Origin: Acidianus hospitalis
GTDB taxonomy: Archaea > Thermoproteota > Thermoprotei_A > Sulfolobales > Sulfolobaceae
Length of the DNA: 59,123 nt
Direction: 5' to 3'
Assembly: GCA_003086435.1 (NCBI GenBank)
Contig: QEFD01000232.1
Location: forward strand, 1 to 59,123
A program made the translations under genes and the position numbers. This document shows positions 13,922 to 25,202 of the stretch, piece after piece (the stretch's first letter is position 1; each line of letters opens with the position of its first letter). Below the pieces are notes generated by a model. The model did no database searches and was not told the origin of the DNA. It saw only the letters and a list, made by a program, of their open reading frames with translations.

Positions 13922-14872
13922 TATTCCTGCGAAATTTTTTACTTGGAAGTATATAGGAGAGTCTCTAGGTATTATGTGAACTTTTCCTCCTCTTTTCTCT
14001 ACTTCTTCCATTATATTTTGTACCTCTTCGTTTTCAGTTACCATATCTTCTATTACGAGTAAGGAATCTACGGCTCCATATTCTGAAGCTTTTTTTGTCT
14101 CATCAATCCCATAAGCTATTAATCCAGAATCCTTATTTAGCAACATTAATGCCTTATCCAGGTCTTTTTCTGACTGAGAAATTTCGTAATCTCTCATTAT
14201 TTGATCTATGATATCTCTTTTTAATACTTCATTTAATCCAGCTTCTGTAGCAGAAGACACGGAGTCCATGTAAATTTTTACTTTAGTATTTAAGTATTTT
14301 CTAACGATCTCCTTAAACGGGCCTGGGCCAGCTATTAGAATTGCGTCTATATTATTATAGCTATTAAGGTAGTTTTCAATTTCCTTTGCAACTTCTCTTG
14401 CATTATCTTCTATAATTCCCTCTTCCTTTGTAGGTGTAGATAAGCTTTTTTCCGTAAGTATTTTTATGCCTTGAATCATAGGTATTGCTATTAAGTATTC
14501 ATCAAAATCAACAAGAGCTATTAATACTTTATTTTTCTTTTCAGCTTGTTTGTAAATTCTATCTAAAACACTTTTATTCCATTTTTCCTTTATAATTATT
14601 ATTTCATCCCCTATATCAAGATTTATTGTATGATGTGCGCCTTTTATGCTATATCTTTCTGGAGCATCAAGTATTATCCCATGAATTCTTAACCTTGTAG
14701 TAAAAGCTTGAAATTCTGTATATTCCACTTGTAGTTCTATAATCATTGAAACTCTTTTTCCTTCATTTCCCATGCTTACGTCTCTAGAAGTCCTTGCTAT
14801 TACTTTATCTCCCTTATTTAGGATCATGTGTAAAGTCCACAAATCATCCTCGTCCTCTACATGAACTTTCAT
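13892..14872 (-). CDS. pelA: aPelota, mRNA surveillance factor (Dom34 family)
   Basis: Ribosome rescue factor related to eRF1, acting with aABCE1 or an aEF1A-type GTPase on stalled ribosomes. The N-terminal Sm-like domain is clear ([18 protein letters not shown], then [17 protein letters not shown] and [12 protein letters not shown]), followed by the central ([11 protein letters not shown]) and C-terminal ([10 protein letters not shown]) eRF1-like domains. I place the start at M7 (326 aa), which matches homologues; ATG 14890 would add MRKKGT. Divergent from the acetyltransferase gene. Confidence 0.93.
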   Translation of the reverse strand: MKVHVEDEDDLWTLHMILNKGDKVIARTSRDVSMGNEGKRVSMIIELQVEYTEFQAFTTRLRIHGIILDAPERYSIKGAHHTINLDIGDEIIIIKEKWNKSVLDRIYKQAEKKNKVLIALVDFDEYLIAIPMIQGIKILTEKSLSTPTKEEGIIEDNAREVAKEIENYLNSYNNIDAILIAGPGPFKEIVRKYLNTKVKIYMDSVSSATEAGLNEVLKRDIIDQIMRDYEISQSEKDLDKALMLLNKDSGLIAYGIDETKKASEYGAVDSLLVIEDMVTENEEVQNIMEEVEKRGGKVHIIPRDSPIYFQVKNFAGILAILRFRIN

Positions 14873-14933
14873 TGTGCCTTTTTTTCTCATCGAATTCCAA
14901 TACTTTCATTATCCACTCTAATTTAATCATTTT

Positions 14934-15392
14934 GTGGTAATTATAACTGATGCGACTGAAGACGATCTACCACAAATTTATGAGATAGAAGTGGAAAGCT
15001 TTGATAATCCTTATCCTTACTCTTTACTAAAGGCATACTTATATATAGCAGACGGATTATATTTAGTTGCCAAGGAAGACGGTAAAATTCTAGGTTATGC
15101 AATAGGTATTATACAATTTAAAATAAGAGGGCATATAGTTTCTATAGCTGTACGAAAAAACTGTAGAAATAAAGGAATAGGCAAACTTTTGATCAACGAG
15201 ATTGAAAGGAGATTTAAACTAGGCCATTGCAAGTACTCATACTTAGAAGTTATGACGACAAACAAAGACGCATTCTTCTTCTATGTTCGCAATGGATATT
15301 TTCCATTATTTGTGAGAAAAAATTATTATGGTAGAGGAAAGCACGCGTTCATTATGGTTAAGGATTTATATTCCAGAAAAGGGTTGGAGTAA
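14934..15392 (+). CDS. RimI-like GNAT N-acetyltransferase
   Basis: A 152-aa GNAT enzyme with the acetyl-CoA loop RNKGIG near residue 80 and a RimI-like C-terminus (FYVRNGYFPLFVRKNYY). Likely acetylates a protein N-terminus or ribosomal protein; the target is not evident. GTG start at 14934. It is a separate paralogue from the Ard1-type enzyme at 33509, to which it is only moderately similar. The DNA polymerase gene follows after 10 bases. Confidence 0.8.
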   Translation: MVIITDATEDDLPQIYEIEVESFDNPYPYSLLKAYLYIADGLYLVAKEDGKILGYAIGIIQFKIRGHIVSIAVRKNCRNKGIGKLLINEIERRFKLGHCKYSYLEVMTTNKDAFFFYVRNGYFPLFVRKNYYGRGKHAFIMVKDLYSRKGLE

Positions 15393-15402
15393 TTATTAAT
15401 CT

Positions 15403-17766
15403 TTGAAATTTTATAAAGAATATATGATAGGATGCTTTTACATTTTAGACTTTTCATATGATGTAGAAGAGGGTAAACCGGTAATCTATATATGGGCTAT
15501 CGATAAGGAAGGAAATAGAGTAGCAGTCCTAGAGAAGAATTTTAGGCCATACTTTTATGCTATTTTAGACGATTCAGCAGATACTAATAAAGTAGCAGAA
15601 GATATAAAACGATTAAGCGTATCCCAGTCTCCAATTACCAGTGTAAAATTGGAGGAAAGAAAATATTATGGCAATCCAGTAAAAGTTCTGAGAATAGAAA
15701 CAGTAATTCCTGCATATGTAAGAACTTATAGAGATAAGGTAGCTAAGGTAAGAGGAGTAAAAGAAGTAGTAGAAGCAGATATAAGATTTTACATGAGGTA
15801 TTCAATAGATAACGACTTAAAACCTTTCAATTGGTTTAAAGCAGAAGTAGAGGAAATTCAAGACTCCAAACTGAGAGTTAAAAAAGTATACGAATTAAAA
15901 AAGATTATTCAGATTTATGAAGATAAGCCACCAGAATTGAGAATTATGGCTTTTGATATAGAAGTGTACAATAAGTATGGTTCTCCAAATCCAAGAAGGG
16001 ATCCAGTAATAATAATTGGTGTATGGACCAATAATGGTGGAAAGCAATTCGTTATGAAGGACGACGATCTGGAAATTATTAGAGAGTTTGCAAAGTTTGT
16101 TTTGGACTATGATCCAGATATAATACTAGGGTATAATTCTAATGGATTTGATTGGCCATATTTACTTGAAAGAGTTAATAGCAGGGGTGTAAAGTTAGAT
16201 ATAGGTAGAAAAGTAAATTCAGAACCTTCACAAGGAACCTATGGGCACTATTCCGTTGTTGGAAGATTGAACGTGGATTTACTGGGATTCGCAAGTAGCA
16301 TTGCAGAAGTGAAAGTTAAGAGTTTAGATAATATAGCTGATTATCTAGGAGTTGTTAAAAAGAATGAGAGAGTCAACCTTGAATGGTATCAAATTCCAGA
16401 ATATTGGTCCGATCCATCAAAAAGAGATATTCTTTTGAAATACAATATGGACGACGTAAGATCAACGTATTTGCTTAAGGATGTTTTCTTACCCTTTGGA
16501 GAACAGCTAACTATGATTACTGGATTGCCATTAGACCAACTTTCTATGGCAAGCGTAGGTTATAGAGTAGAATGGCTTTTAATGAGGGAAGCGTATAAAT
16601 TTAACGAGATAATACCAAATAGAGTTGAAAGAGAGTATGAAAGCTATAAGGGAGGGTTAGTAATTTCCCCAGCACCAGGAATACATGAAGGCGTTTATGT
16701 GCTTGATTTCTCGTCAATGTATCCTTCAATAATGATAAAATATAACATTGGCCCAGATACGCTAGTAAAAGGCGAATGTGAGGATTGCTGGGTTGCTCCA
16801 GAAGTTGGCCATAAATTTAGGAAATCTCCTGATGGATTTTATAAGAGGATTTTACAGAAGCTAGTAGAGGAAAGAAAAGCAGTAAAATCAAAAATACCAA
16901 CAGAAAAGGATGAATACGAAAGGAGAAGACTAGATGAAAGGCAAAGAGCATTAAAAGTTATGGCTAACGCTTTTTATGGATATATGGGATGGTTAGGAGC
17001 AAGGTGGTATAGCAAAGAAGGTGCGGAAGCAGTAACAGCATGGGGTAGAGAAATTATATCTTCTGTGGCTAAATTGGTAGAGGAGCGCGGTTTTAAGGTA
17101 ATTTACGGAGATACTGACTCAGTATTCATAAAAGGATCTGGAAACGTGGATTCACTAGTTAATGAGATAATGAATAAATTTGGATTAGAAATAAAGATTG
17201 ATAAAATATATAAAAAGATATTCTTTACAGAAAATAAAAAACGTTATGCTGGAATTACCGAGGATGGAAAAATAGATATTGTAGGTTTTGAAGCCGTAAG
17301 AGGCGATTGGTGCGATTTAGCTAAGGATCTGCAAAGGAGAGTTATTGAGAAGATACTAACGTCTGGAGTAGATGAAGCAGTAAAACTTGTAAGAGATGTT
17401 ATTATGAAAATAAGAAGAAAAGAAGTGCCAATACAAGACTTAGTAATTTGGAAATCTTTAGACAAAAGCCTTGAAGAATATGAAGTAGACGCCCCTCATG
17501 TAAATGCTGCAAAGAAAGCTATGAAGGCCGGTTACGTGATATTTAAGGGCGGTAAAATAGGCTATGTTATAGTTAAGGGAAGCGGGAAAATTTCTGAAAG
17601 AGCAGAACCATACTTCATGGTTAATGATATTAATAGAATCGATATCGATTATTACATAGATAAACAAATTGTGCCTTCAGCTATGAGAATTCTAGAGCAG
17701 TTCGGAATAAAAGAAAGTACATTAAAAAATACTAGCTTTGATATCTTAAATTTCTTTAAGAAGTAA
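15403..17766 (+). CDS. Family B DNA polymerase (PolB3/Dpo3 type)
   Basis: A 787-aa replicative-type family B polymerase with intact 3'-5' exonuclease motifs (Exo I DIE at about 185-187, Exo II YNSNGFDWPYL, Exo III YNMDDVRSTYLL) and polymerase motifs A (DFSSMYPSI near 435), B (KVMANAFYGYMG) and C (YGDTDS near 568). Length and sequence fit the Sulfolobus PolB3 group rather than the longer PolB1 or the inactivated PolB2. The C-terminus ends DILNFFKK, which resembles a PCNA-binding box. Starts at TTG 15403 just after the acetyltransferase and overlaps convergent dnaG by 11 bases. Confidence 0.9.
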   Translation: MKFYKEYMIGCFYILDFSYDVEEGKPVIYIWAIDKEGNRVAVLEKNFRPYFYAILDDSADTNKVAEDIKRLSVSQSPITSVKLEERKYYGNPVKVLRIETVIPAYVRTYRDKVAKVRGVKEVVEADIRFYMRYSIDNDLKPFNWFKAEVEEIQDSKLRVKKVYELKKIIQIYEDKPPELRIMAFDIEVYNKYGSPNPRRDPVIIIGVWTNNGGKQFVMKDDDLEIIREFAKFVLDYDPDIILGYNSNGFDWPYLLERVNSRGVKLDIGRKVNSEPSQGTYGHYSVVGRLNVDLLGFASSIAEVKVKSLDNIADYLGVVKKNERVNLEWYQIPEYWSDPSKRDILLKYNMDDVRSTYLLKDVFLPFGEQLTMITGLPLDQLSMASVGYRVEWLLMREAYKFNEIIPNRVEREYESYKGGLVISPAPGIHEGVYVLDFSSMYPSIMIKYNIGPDTLVKGECEDCWVAPEVGHKFRKSPDGFYKRILQKLVEERKAVKSKIPTEKDEYERRRLDERQRALKVMANAFYGYMGWLGARWYSKEGAEAVTAWGREIISSVAKLVEERGFKVIYGDTDSVFIKGSGNVDSLVNEIMNKFGLEIKIDKIYKKIFFTENKKRYAGITEDGKIDIVGFEAVRGDWCDLAKDLQRRVIEKILTSGVDEAVKLVRDVIMKIRRKEVPIQDLVIWKSLDKSLEEYEVDAPHVNAAKKAMKAGYVIFKGGKIGYVIVKGSGKISERAEPYFMVNDINRIDIDYYIDKQIVPSAMRILEQFGIKESTLKNTSFDILNFFKK

Positions 17767-18961
17767 GAATATCAGACATTGTGAGTATTTTTACATTATC
17801 TAAACTCTTGTTTATTCCTCCTATTCTAACTCCTACCAGTAGTTTAACCTTCTTAGAAGCTGCAAGCTCTAATAATCTTTGCGTAATTACTCCGTCAAAT
17901 ACTATGTAAGCAACTTTATTTTCGCTCATTGCTTCTAGTTTAGGTATTATATCTCTAACTTGAACTTTCTCTACTGGATTCCAATTTTCATCAAACATTA
18001 TTCCTTCTAACGTTCCTGGTAATTTCTTTATTTCCTCTAATGCAGAAGGAGGGATCTGTATTTCTACCTCTTTAGGAGGCTGAATTACTGTTACAGTCTC
18101 TTCTGGTGTTTTAACTATAACTTGAGGAGTTTCTTGTTGTTTCTTTAGATATTGCGATATTGGAACCATGTTAGATAATGCCTTAGCTATTTCTTTTCCA
18201 GTTAATTCCTCAACTTCTCTACCTTGCGGAGCTCTGGCTACATAATCTATTTTAACATTAGCATTAAGTAATTCCTTAAGTATTAGATCTCCTCCATGAT
18301 CTCCATCTAAAAACGCTATTACCGTATTCTTTTGCTTACTTAAGTCTATTATACTTTGAGGTATTTTACCGCTTGCTCCTTCTACTGCTACAGTATTTCT
18401 ATATCCATATCTTAATAAATTGATAATATCAGCTCTTCCTTCTACAATTATTAAGTTTGGATCAGTAAGGACATCAGGTCCTGCTGGTAATTTTTCTGGT
18501 CCAAATTCTGTAATTTCTCCAGTTTTAACTGCACTACTAATTTCATTAAGTACCTCTTTAATATCAAGAGTCTTCTCCTTGCTCCAATTTGTTAATATTT
18601 CCTTAGCTCTATCAATAATTTTCTTTAATTTCTCAGCTCTAATATCTTGGATTTCCTTGAGTTCAAATTTAGCTGGATAAGGACCTATTTTCTCTACACT
18701 CTCAACCATTGATGCTATTAATGCTGTCTCTATTCTGTCTAAATTTGATGGTATTTCTATAGTTCCTTTTGTTTTTCCACCCTTAGTTTCCATTTCCACT
18801 ACTATTCTTCCTAATCTACCTTTGTCTTGTAATTCTCTTAAATCAAATTCTTCTCCAAATAAATTTTCAGTTTGCCCAAATATGGCGCCAATAACGTCCG
18901 GTTTATCAACTATTCCTTCGGTTTCAAAATATAGTTTAATTATATACTTCATGAGTTTCAC
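17756..18961 (-). CDS. dnaG: Archaeal DnaG (TOPRIM primase-like, exosome-associated)
   Basis: A 401-aa archaeal DnaG. The TOPRIM domain is seen at about 165-250: LIIVEGRADIINLLRYGY, VAVEGASGKIP, then FLDGDHGGD with its metal-binding acidic residues. The bacterial zinc-finger and helicase-binding domains are absent, as expected. In Sulfolobus the protein is a stable part of the RNA exosome and has some primase activity. The start codon overlaps the stop of tyrS by four bases (ATGA), so the two genes are coupled. Confidence 0.95.
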   Translation of the reverse strand: MKLMKYIIKLYFETEGIVDKPDVIGAIFGQTENLFGEEFDLRELQDKGRLGRIVVEMETKGGKTKGTIEIPSNLDRIETALIASMVESVEKIGPYPAKFELKEIQDIRAEKLKKIIDRAKEILTNWSKEKTLDIKEVLNEISSAVKTGEITEFGPEKLPAGPDVLTDPNLIIVEGRADIINLLRYGYRNTVAVEGASGKIPQSIIDLSKQKNTVIAFLDGDHGGDLILKELLNANVKIDYVARAPQGREVEELTGKEIAKALSNMVPISQYLKKQQETPQVIVKTPEETVTVIQPPKEVEIQIPPSALEEIKKLPGTLEGIMFDENWNPVEKVQVRDIIPKLEAMSENKVAYIVFDGVITQRLLELAASKKVKLLVGVRIGGINKSLDNVKILTMSDILTS

Positions 18962-20025
18962 CTTGAAACATTTTTTGAAATCTTAGATACTAATTCTTCA
19001 TATTCTGGAGTGTTTAACTTTTTCCTTATTGGTTCTAGTATCTCATTTAACTTTCTTGCAGTTGCCATTTTTAAGTCCATTGGGTGTAACTTTCCTTCCG
19101 CGAAAGCTTTCTCAAGTTCTTCATAGTTATTAAACTCTATATCTCCACCATATTTTATATCTCTCTCAACTTTTAGCTTGTTAACATTAGTAAATATAAT
19201 ATATCTATTAATTTGTAATATGGGATTAAGTTCAACTACTCTGCTAGGGCAATAAGCGCGCATAATTTTTGCTGTAACTTCCTCTGGCGAATCATTTATA
19301 AATATCGCATTTTCAGGCTTTGATTTGCTCATTTTTATTTCAGAAAGCAAGTCGTCTTCCTCTACATTGCCCATTCTTTGTCCTCCTTTTAGCCCTACGA
19401 GTAGTGGAGTATGAATTGCTATAACCTTTTTCCTATGGAACTTTTCTGCTATTTCTCTAGCCAGCATATGGGCTTTCCTTTGATCGGTTCCACCTAATGC
19501 GATATCAACATCAAGGTAAAATATGTCACTTACCTGCATTGCGGGATAAAACAGTTTTGACGTATCTAACTCTGCTTCGTCCGACTTTCTCCCCATTATG
19601 GGTAATGCTCTTTTCATTCTAGTTAATGTAGTATTTTTAGCAACTTTTAGTACTAATTCCCAATACGCTTTATCCTTTACTATGTCCTCTGCATCGACTA
19701 CGTTAATTTTGCTCATATCTAAACCATATGCAGAAAGCACATCAATTGCGTATTTTCCCGCTAATTTAATAAGCTCCATATCTCCGTTTAATTTATCATT
19801 TATCCAAGCGTGCCATGTAGCCATTAGAAGCGCCATACTTACTCCAGCATTACTTAAGTCCTTTACCTTCTGTGCCCATATTAGCCAACCTATGTGAAAT
19901 AGACCACTTGGCTCAAAACCAATGTATCCTGTTAATTTCTCATTGTTTTCTAGTTTCTTTTTAAGATCATCAAGTGTTACAATTTCTTCCACATTCCTAG
20001 TTATTAGTGAAAGCTTATCTTCCAA
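18958..20025 (-). CDS. tyrS: Tyrosyl-tRNA synthetase
   Basis: Class I synthetase of 355 aa. HIGH-like motif HIGW is at 44-47 after GYIGFEPSGLF, and KMSKS at 231-235; the tyrosine-binding residues around ALLMATWHAWINDKL and the QVSDIFYLDVDIALGGTDQRKAH block match archaeal TyrRS. The shortness (no extra C-terminal RNA-binding domain) is normal for archaea. Upstream of dnaG with a four-base overlap. Confidence 0.94.
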   Translation of the reverse strand: MEDKLSLITRNVEEIVTLDDLKKKLENNEKLTGYIGFEPSGLFHIGWLIWAQKVKDLSNAGVSMALLMATWHAWINDKLNGDMELIKLAGKYAIDVLSAYGLDMSKINVVDAEDIVKDKAYWELVLKVAKNTTLTRMKRALPIMGRKSDEAELDTSKLFYPAMQVSDIFYLDVDIALGGTDQRKAHMLAREIAEKFHRKKVIAIHTPLLVGLKGGQRMGNVEEDDLLSEIKMSKSKPENAIFINDSPEEVTAKIMRAYCPSRVVELNPILQINRYIIFTNVNKLKVERDIKYGGDIEFNNYEELEKAFAEGKLHPMDLKMATARKLNEILEPIRKKLNTPEYEELVSKISKNVSR

Positions 20026-20069
20026 ATAATCATCCCCAAATCTAAAAGGAAAGAAGTGAATAAAAAGTA

Positions 20070-20438
20070 CTATTCTTCTAGAAGTTCTTTCAAAAATATT
20101 ACTATAGGATGGGAATTACCTAGTTTAGATTTTAGGTCTTCGAAAATGAAATCAAGGTCTAAGTCTGCATTTAATATTCTCTTTATTAGAATTTCTGTAA
20201 ATAAATAAGAGTTTGCAACTGTTTTTTCATCGATCTCTTCATCTTCTTCTTCATTATCTTGAAATAACTTAAACTTTTCATTAGTAGATTGAGGCCTTAA
20301 TAATGATTTTAAGTAATCATCTACTACTTCTTCTACACATTTTCTGTCTTCGCACATATTTAATTTATATATACTAGGTCCATTTAATGGAGGCAATTTG
20401 ATTAAGATATAAATTGCGAATACTGGTAAAAAAATCAC
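20070..20438 (-). CDS. Hypothetical acidic protein
   Basis: A 122-aa protein that I do not recognise. The first 15 residues are hydrophobic (MIFLPVFAIYILIKL) and could be a membrane anchor if the GTG overlapping the YjbQ stop is used; an internal start at M28 (MCEDRKC) would remove it. The middle is very acidic (NEEEDEEIDE). Cotranscribed with yjbQ, whose stop it overlaps by one base. Confidence 0.5.
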   Translation of the reverse strand: MIFLPVFAIYILIKLPPLNGPSIYKLNMCEDRKCVEEVVDDYLKSLLRPQSTNEKFKLFQDNEEEDEEIDEKTVANSYLFTEILIKRILNADLDLDFIFEDLKSKLGNSHPIVIFLKELLEE

Positions 20439-20848
20439 TATTCTCCCATAACTTTTACATTAACAGTCCTAACTCTAGGTCCATCAAATTCCAATAATAT
20501 TATTCTCTGCCAAGTTCCTAAATCCAATTTTCCTCCTTTAACTGGTACTACTCTAGAGTTTCCTATTATGGAAGATATTATATGCGCATGTCCATTATTA
20601 TCAATTATATTATGGTTAAATTTTCCTTCTGGAGGAACAAGTTTCTTTGCCCACTCTAAGTAATCAGACATTAACCCTTTCTCTGCTTCGTTAACTATTA
20701 CTGCACAAGTTGTATGTTTTACGAAAATATAGGCAATTCCGCTATCTATACTTTTTGCGGCGTCTTCAACGTTATCAGTAATATCTATGCTCTCGAATCT
20801 TTCATTTGTTTTTACTTTAAACTCTTTCTCAAAAATCTTCATATGCAT
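20438..20848 (-). CDS. YjbQ/UPF0047 family protein
   Basis: A 136-aa member of the UPF0047/YjbQ family, small trimeric proteins with weak thiamine phosphate synthase activity in bacteria. Family signature residues are visible: FVKHTTCAVIVNEAEKGL near 45, the NGHAHIISSIIG histidine motif near 85, and LGTWQRIILLEFDGPR near 112. Real role in archaea is unclear. It stands divergently to the AIR-synthase-like gene, separated by 29 bases. Confidence 0.85.
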   Translation of the reverse strand: MHMKIFEKEFKVKTNERFESIDITDNVEDAAKSIDSGIAYIFVKHTTCAVIVNEAEKGLMSDYLEWAKKLVPPEGKFNHNIIDNNGHAHIISSIIGNSRVVPVKGGKLDLGTWQRIILLEFDGPRVRTVNVKVMGE

Positions 20849-20877
20849 TTTAAGTTAACTAGTAAATATAAGCAATC

Positions 20878-22140
20878 ATGGTTGATCTAGAAGGAATAGC
20901 TAGAAGATTGCCTAAAGACGAAGCTAGAAAAGAGATAATAAGATGGCTAGAATTTTACAAAGGAAAAAGAGATATTAATGAAAGAATAGCTGATAGTATA
21001 ATAACTGAAGTGGAAAACTCTAAGAAAGCCTCAATTTATGAGCCAGTATTATCTGGAATAAAAGCTGGAGATGCAGGTTTAGGCTCTAGAGGCATTGGTG
21101 ATCATATAATTCATCAGAAAATCTTGGAGATAGCAGGTAAGAAAGAATTTGAAGATGCCGGAATTGCAGATGACATAATAGCCTCAATAGACGGTATTCA
21201 TTCCCGGTTATCATATTTCCCATTTTTAGTCGGTTTTCATGCAACTAAGGCTACTTTAAGAGATATAATGGTAAAAGGTGCAGAACCTCTAGGGGTTATT
21301 GTAGATATACATTTAGCAGATGATGCCGATGTTTCATATCTTCTAGATTTTGAGGCAGGAGTTACAACTGTTACAGATTTTTTAGGAGTTCCTATCTTAG
21401 CAGGTAGTACATTAAGAATAGGTGGAGATTTAGTTTTAGGAGAGAGGATAAGCGGAGGAGTAGGAGCGATAGGAAAGCTTAAGTCAAAGTTTTTTGCAAG
21501 GCACAACGTTAGAGAAGGAATGAAAATAGTAATGACTCAAGGAAACGGTGGCGGAACTATTTCTGCTACAGCAATATACTATGGATTTCCAGAAGTAATT
21601 GAAGAAACATTAAGTTTAGATGAGCTAGTAACTTGCAAGATTATCTCAAATAATCCAAGTATAGCCGAATCCATGACTGACGTGACTAACGGAGGATTAA
21701 GAATGGATGCTATAGAAATTTCAGAAGCTAATAGGTTATCATTTATAATAGACTCTGAGAAATTTTTACATCTTATAAATCCTAAGGTTTTAAAAATGCT
21801 TAATGAACTGCAAATAGATCCTTTCGGAATTTCTATAGATTCTATCTTAATATTCACTAATAATGAAGATAAAGTTTTAGAATTACTGAACAAGAATAAA
21901 ATTAAAGCCGATGTAATTGGTTATGTTACTACCTATAAAGGCTATCCGATATTAACGGAAGATGGCAAAAGATTAGAACCAAGATTTAGGGAAAGTCCTT
22001 ATACACCAGTTAAGAAGGTTATAGGTAATTATTCTCCTTATACTATAGATGATATTGAGAAACACTTATCTAATGCAGTAAAGTTTTCGAAGATAAGAAA
22101 GGAAAACGTATTGAAAAATTTAAAAAGCCATTTTGCATAG
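20878..22140 (+). CDS. AIR synthase-related protein (PurM/ThiL/SelD superfamily)
   Basis: A 420-aa protein with the two-domain PurM/HypE/SelD fold. ATP-binding features include [14 protein letters not shown] near 100, an [24 protein letters not shown] stretch near 120, and the C-terminal domain beginning [17 protein letters not shown]. Standard names for these archaeal members are 'AIR synthase related' or 'selenophosphate synthetase-like'; the substrate is unknown and no selenocysteine system is seen. Its end is 19 bases before the S13 start, making it the likely first gene of the large plus-strand operon. Confidence 0.7.
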   Translation: MVDLEGIARRLPKDEARKEIIRWLEFYKGKRDINERIADSIITEVENSKKASIYEPVLSGIKAGDAGLGSRGIGDHIIHQKILEIAGKKEFEDAGIADDIIASIDGIHSRLSYFPFLVGFHATKATLRDIMVKGAEPLGVIVDIHLADDADVSYLLDFEAGVTTVTDFLGVPILAGSTLRIGGDLVLGERISGGVGAIGKLKSKFFARHNVREGMKIVMTQGNGGGTISATAIYYGFPEVIEETLSLDELVTCKIISNNPSIAESMTDVTNGGLRMDAIEISEANRLSFIIDSEKFLHLINPKVLKMLNELQIDPFGISIDSILIFTNNEDKVLELLNKNKIKADVIGYVTTYKGYPILTEDGKRLEPRFRESPYTPVKKVIGNYSPYTIDDIEKHLSNAVKFSKIRKENVLKNLKSHFA

Positions 22141-22159
22141 AACATCCAGTCGATATTAT

Positions 22160-22666
22160 ATGTCAGAGTCATTTAAGTACATAGTTAGGCTCTTTGGGCA
22201 AGACGTAGACGGTACTATGAAAGTTCCTTATGCTTTAGCTATGGTAAAAGGAATTGGCTATAATACTGCAAGAGCTATAGTAAGGCAATTAGGAATAGAC
22301 AAGGATAGAAGGCTTGGAGAACTTTCAGACTCAGAGTTAAAGAAAATTGAAGAGGCATTATCAGATAAGACAATAAAAGGATTACCTACATGGATGCTTA
22401 ATAGGAGGAAAGACTATGAATCCGGATTAGACTTACATTTAGTTACTTCTGAGTTAATTTTCTATGCTAGAAATGATATAGAAAGAGAAAAGAAGATCAA
22501 AAGCTGGAGAGGAGTTAGACATTCACTAGGCCTTAAGGTTAGGGGGCAAAGAACAAGGACTACTGGAAGGACTGGGACTACTGTGGGTGTAAAGAGAGCC
22601 AAAGCAGCACAGCCTGCAGGTGGCGGTCAAGCTCAATCTTCTCAATCTTCTCAAGCTAAGAAATGA
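22160..22666 (+). CDS. rps13: 30S ribosomal protein S13
   Basis: Ribosomal protein at the head of the 30S subunit. Starts at ATG 22160 ([17 protein letters not shown]), not at the upstream in-frame codon at 22133 inside the previous gene. Family signature: [37 protein letters not shown]. The 168-aa length includes an alanine/glutamine/serine-rich tail ([11 protein letters not shown]). Followed by S4, S11 and RNA polymerase subunit D, the conserved archaeal order. Confidence 0.96.
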   Translation: MSESFKYIVRLFGQDVDGTMKVPYALAMVKGIGYNTARAIVRQLGIDKDRRLGELSDSELKKIEEALSDKTIKGLPTWMLNRRKDYESGLDLHLVTSELIFYARNDIEREKKIKSWRGVRHSLGLKVRGQRTRTTGRTGTTVGVKRAKAAQPAGGGQAQSSQSSQAKK

Positions 22667-22676
22667 GGTGAGTTAA

Positions 22677-23240
22677 ATGGGAGATCCTAGAAAAAGTAGG
22701 AAAAAGTGGGAAGGACCCGGTTTACCTTGGATAAGAGAACTTTTACTTCATGAGCAAGAGTTGTTAGGAAAATATGGGCTTAGAAATAAAAAGGAAATAT
22801 GGCTAGCAAGAACAATAGTAAGGAAATTTAGGCATATGGCTAGAGGTTTATTAGCATTGCCACCAGCAGAAAGAATGGTCAGAGAAAAACAATTAATATC
22901 AAAATTATATAAGATGGGTTTATTATCATCACAGAACGCTACAGTAGACGACATTTTAGGCTTAACGGAAGAACAATTATTAGAAAGAAGACTTCAAACA
23001 ATAGTATTCAAAAAAGGTTTAGCAAAGACAATATATCAAGCTAGACAATTAATAGTGCATGGCCATATAGCAATAGGAGGTAGAAGAGTGACTTCACCAG
23101 GCTATATTGTGCCTAAAGATGAGGAAGATTTAATAGATTATTATCCAACTTCTGTATTCAAGACAAGACCTCCAACTGCTCAAGTTACCCAATCCTCTCA
23201 AGTAACTCAAGGTGGTGAACAGAATGTCCAGCAGGCGTGA
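22677..23240 (+). CDS. rps4: 30S ribosomal protein S4
   Basis: Primary 16S rRNA-binding protein of 187 aa. N-terminus [17 protein letters not shown] is the archaeal signature; the S4 RNA-binding domain covers about 105-165 ([21 protein letters not shown]). A GAGGTGA ribosome-binding site lies about seven bases before the ATG. The tail is rich in Gln, Ser and Thr. Its 3' end overlaps the S11 start by 17 bases. Confidence 0.96.
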   Translation: MGDPRKSRKKWEGPGLPWIRELLLHEQELLGKYGLRNKKEIWLARTIVRKFRHMARGLLALPPAERMVREKQLISKLYKMGLLSSQNATVDDILGLTEEQLLERRLQTIVFKKGLAKTIYQARQLIVHGHIAIGGRRVTSPGYIVPKDEEDLIDYYPTSVFKTRPPTAQVTQSSQVTQGGEQNVQQA

Positions 23241-23622
23241 AATTAGGTGGGGAATAGCCCACATATATGCTTCACAGAATAATACAATTATTTCAATAAC
23301 TGATATAACAGGAGCAGAAATGATAGCTAAAGCTTCAGGCGGAATGGTAGTTAAGGCTGATAGAGAAAAGCCCTCACCTTATGCGGCAATGCTAGCAGCA
23401 AATAAGGCTGCAGGAGAAGCATTAGATAAAGGCATAATGGCAATCCATATTAAGGTAAGAGCCCCAGGAGGTTCTGGTCCTAAGACTCCAGGACCTGGAG
23501 CACAACCTGCAATAAGATCTTTGGCTAGGTCAGGATTTATAATAGGCAGAATAGAGGACGTTACGCCAATACCTCATGATAGTATCAGAAGACCTGGAGG
23601 AAGAAGAGGAAGGAGAGTATAA
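23224..23622 (+). CDS. rps11: 30S ribosomal protein S11
   Basis: Platform protein of the 30S subunit, 132 aa. Start chosen at ATG 23224 ([17 protein letters not shown]), preceded by AAGGTGGTGA; an upstream GTG at 23212 is less likely. The conserved C-terminal [15 protein letters not shown] and [23 protein letters not shown] blocks are present. The RNA polymerase subunit D gene begins one base after its stop. Confidence 0.96.
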   Translation: MSSRREIRWGIAHIYASQNNTIISITDITGAEMIAKASGGMVVKADREKPSPYAAMLAANKAAGEALDKGIMAIHIKVRAPGGSGPKTPGPGAQPAIRSLARSGFIIGRIEDVTPIPHDSIRRPGGRRGRRV

Positions 23623-23623
23623 A

Positions 23624-24402
<779 letters not shown>

Positions 24403-24406
<4 letters not shown>

Positions 24407-24750
24407 CTGGAAGTACAAATATTATGATTAGAAAATTAATTAGGAGTCTAGAAAAGCAGAAAAAACCTTTATGGAAAACCGTAGCAGAGAAACTTCAAAC
24501 TCCGAGTAGGAAAAGATGGTATATTAACTTGTATAAAATAGAAAAGTATACGAAGCCTGGGGATATTGTAATAGTACCAGGTAAAGTTCTAGGTGTAGGA
24601 AATTTAACTCATGAAGTTACAGTAGTAGCACTTGACTTTTCTAAGTCGGCCAAAGAAAAGATACTTAAAGCTGGAGGTAAAGTTATGAGTTTGTATGATT
24701 TTGATAAGCTAGATTTAAAGGGTAAAAACGTGAGGTTGATGAAACAATGA
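24403..24750 (+). CDS. rpl18e: 50S ribosomal protein L18e
   Basis: A 115-aa archaeal/eukaryotic large-subunit protein. Signature parts are [46 protein letters not shown] (split over the N-terminal helix and loop) and [26 protein letters not shown] overlaps the RpoD stop; GAAGGTGAT lies just upstream. Part of the L18e-L13-S9-RpoN string conserved in archaea. Confidence 0.95.
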
Positions 24751-25202
24751 GTGAAGTTGTAATTGTTAATGCGGAAAATCAGATTCTGGGCAGAATGGCA
24801 ACTAATGTAGTAAAACTACTCAAAGAAGGTAAGAAAGTTGTAATTGTTAATGCGGAAAAAGCTGTAATAAGTGGTCCTAAAAGTAGAGTAATTGCTGGTT
24901 ATAAGTTATACTTCTCACTTAGAACTCTATTTAATCCGGAAAAGCAAGGAGTTAGAAGGCCCAGGAGCCCAATTAACATAATAAAAAGGACAATAAGAGG
25001 TATGTTGCCCAAAACTCCAAAAGGCAGGCAAATGCTAAAAAGTGTTAAGGTTTACATAGGTGTTCCGCAGCAATATAATGGTAAGAACTTCATAAGCTTT
25101 CCTGATGCAGACGTAAAAAGACTTAAAGGTAAGTATATTACTGTAGGAGAATTAGCTAAAGAAATGGGGTGGAAAGTTTATGTCAGAGCAACAGGCCAAT
25201 AA
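24747..25202 (+). CDS. rpl13: 50S ribosomal protein L13
   Basis: Large-subunit assembly protein, 151 aa, with [20 protein letters not shown] at the start, [15 protein letters not shown] and the basic [18 protein letters not shown] stretch. Overlaps L18e by four bases and S9 by 23 bases, so translation of the string is coupled. Confidence 0.95.
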   Translation: MSEVVIVNAENQILGRMATNVVKLLKEGKKVVIVNAEKAVISGPKSRVIAGYKLYFSLRTLFNPEKQGVRRPRSPINIIKRTIRGMLPKTPKGRQMLKSVKVYIGVPQQYNGKNFISFPDADVKRLKGKYITVGELAKEMGWKVYVRATGQ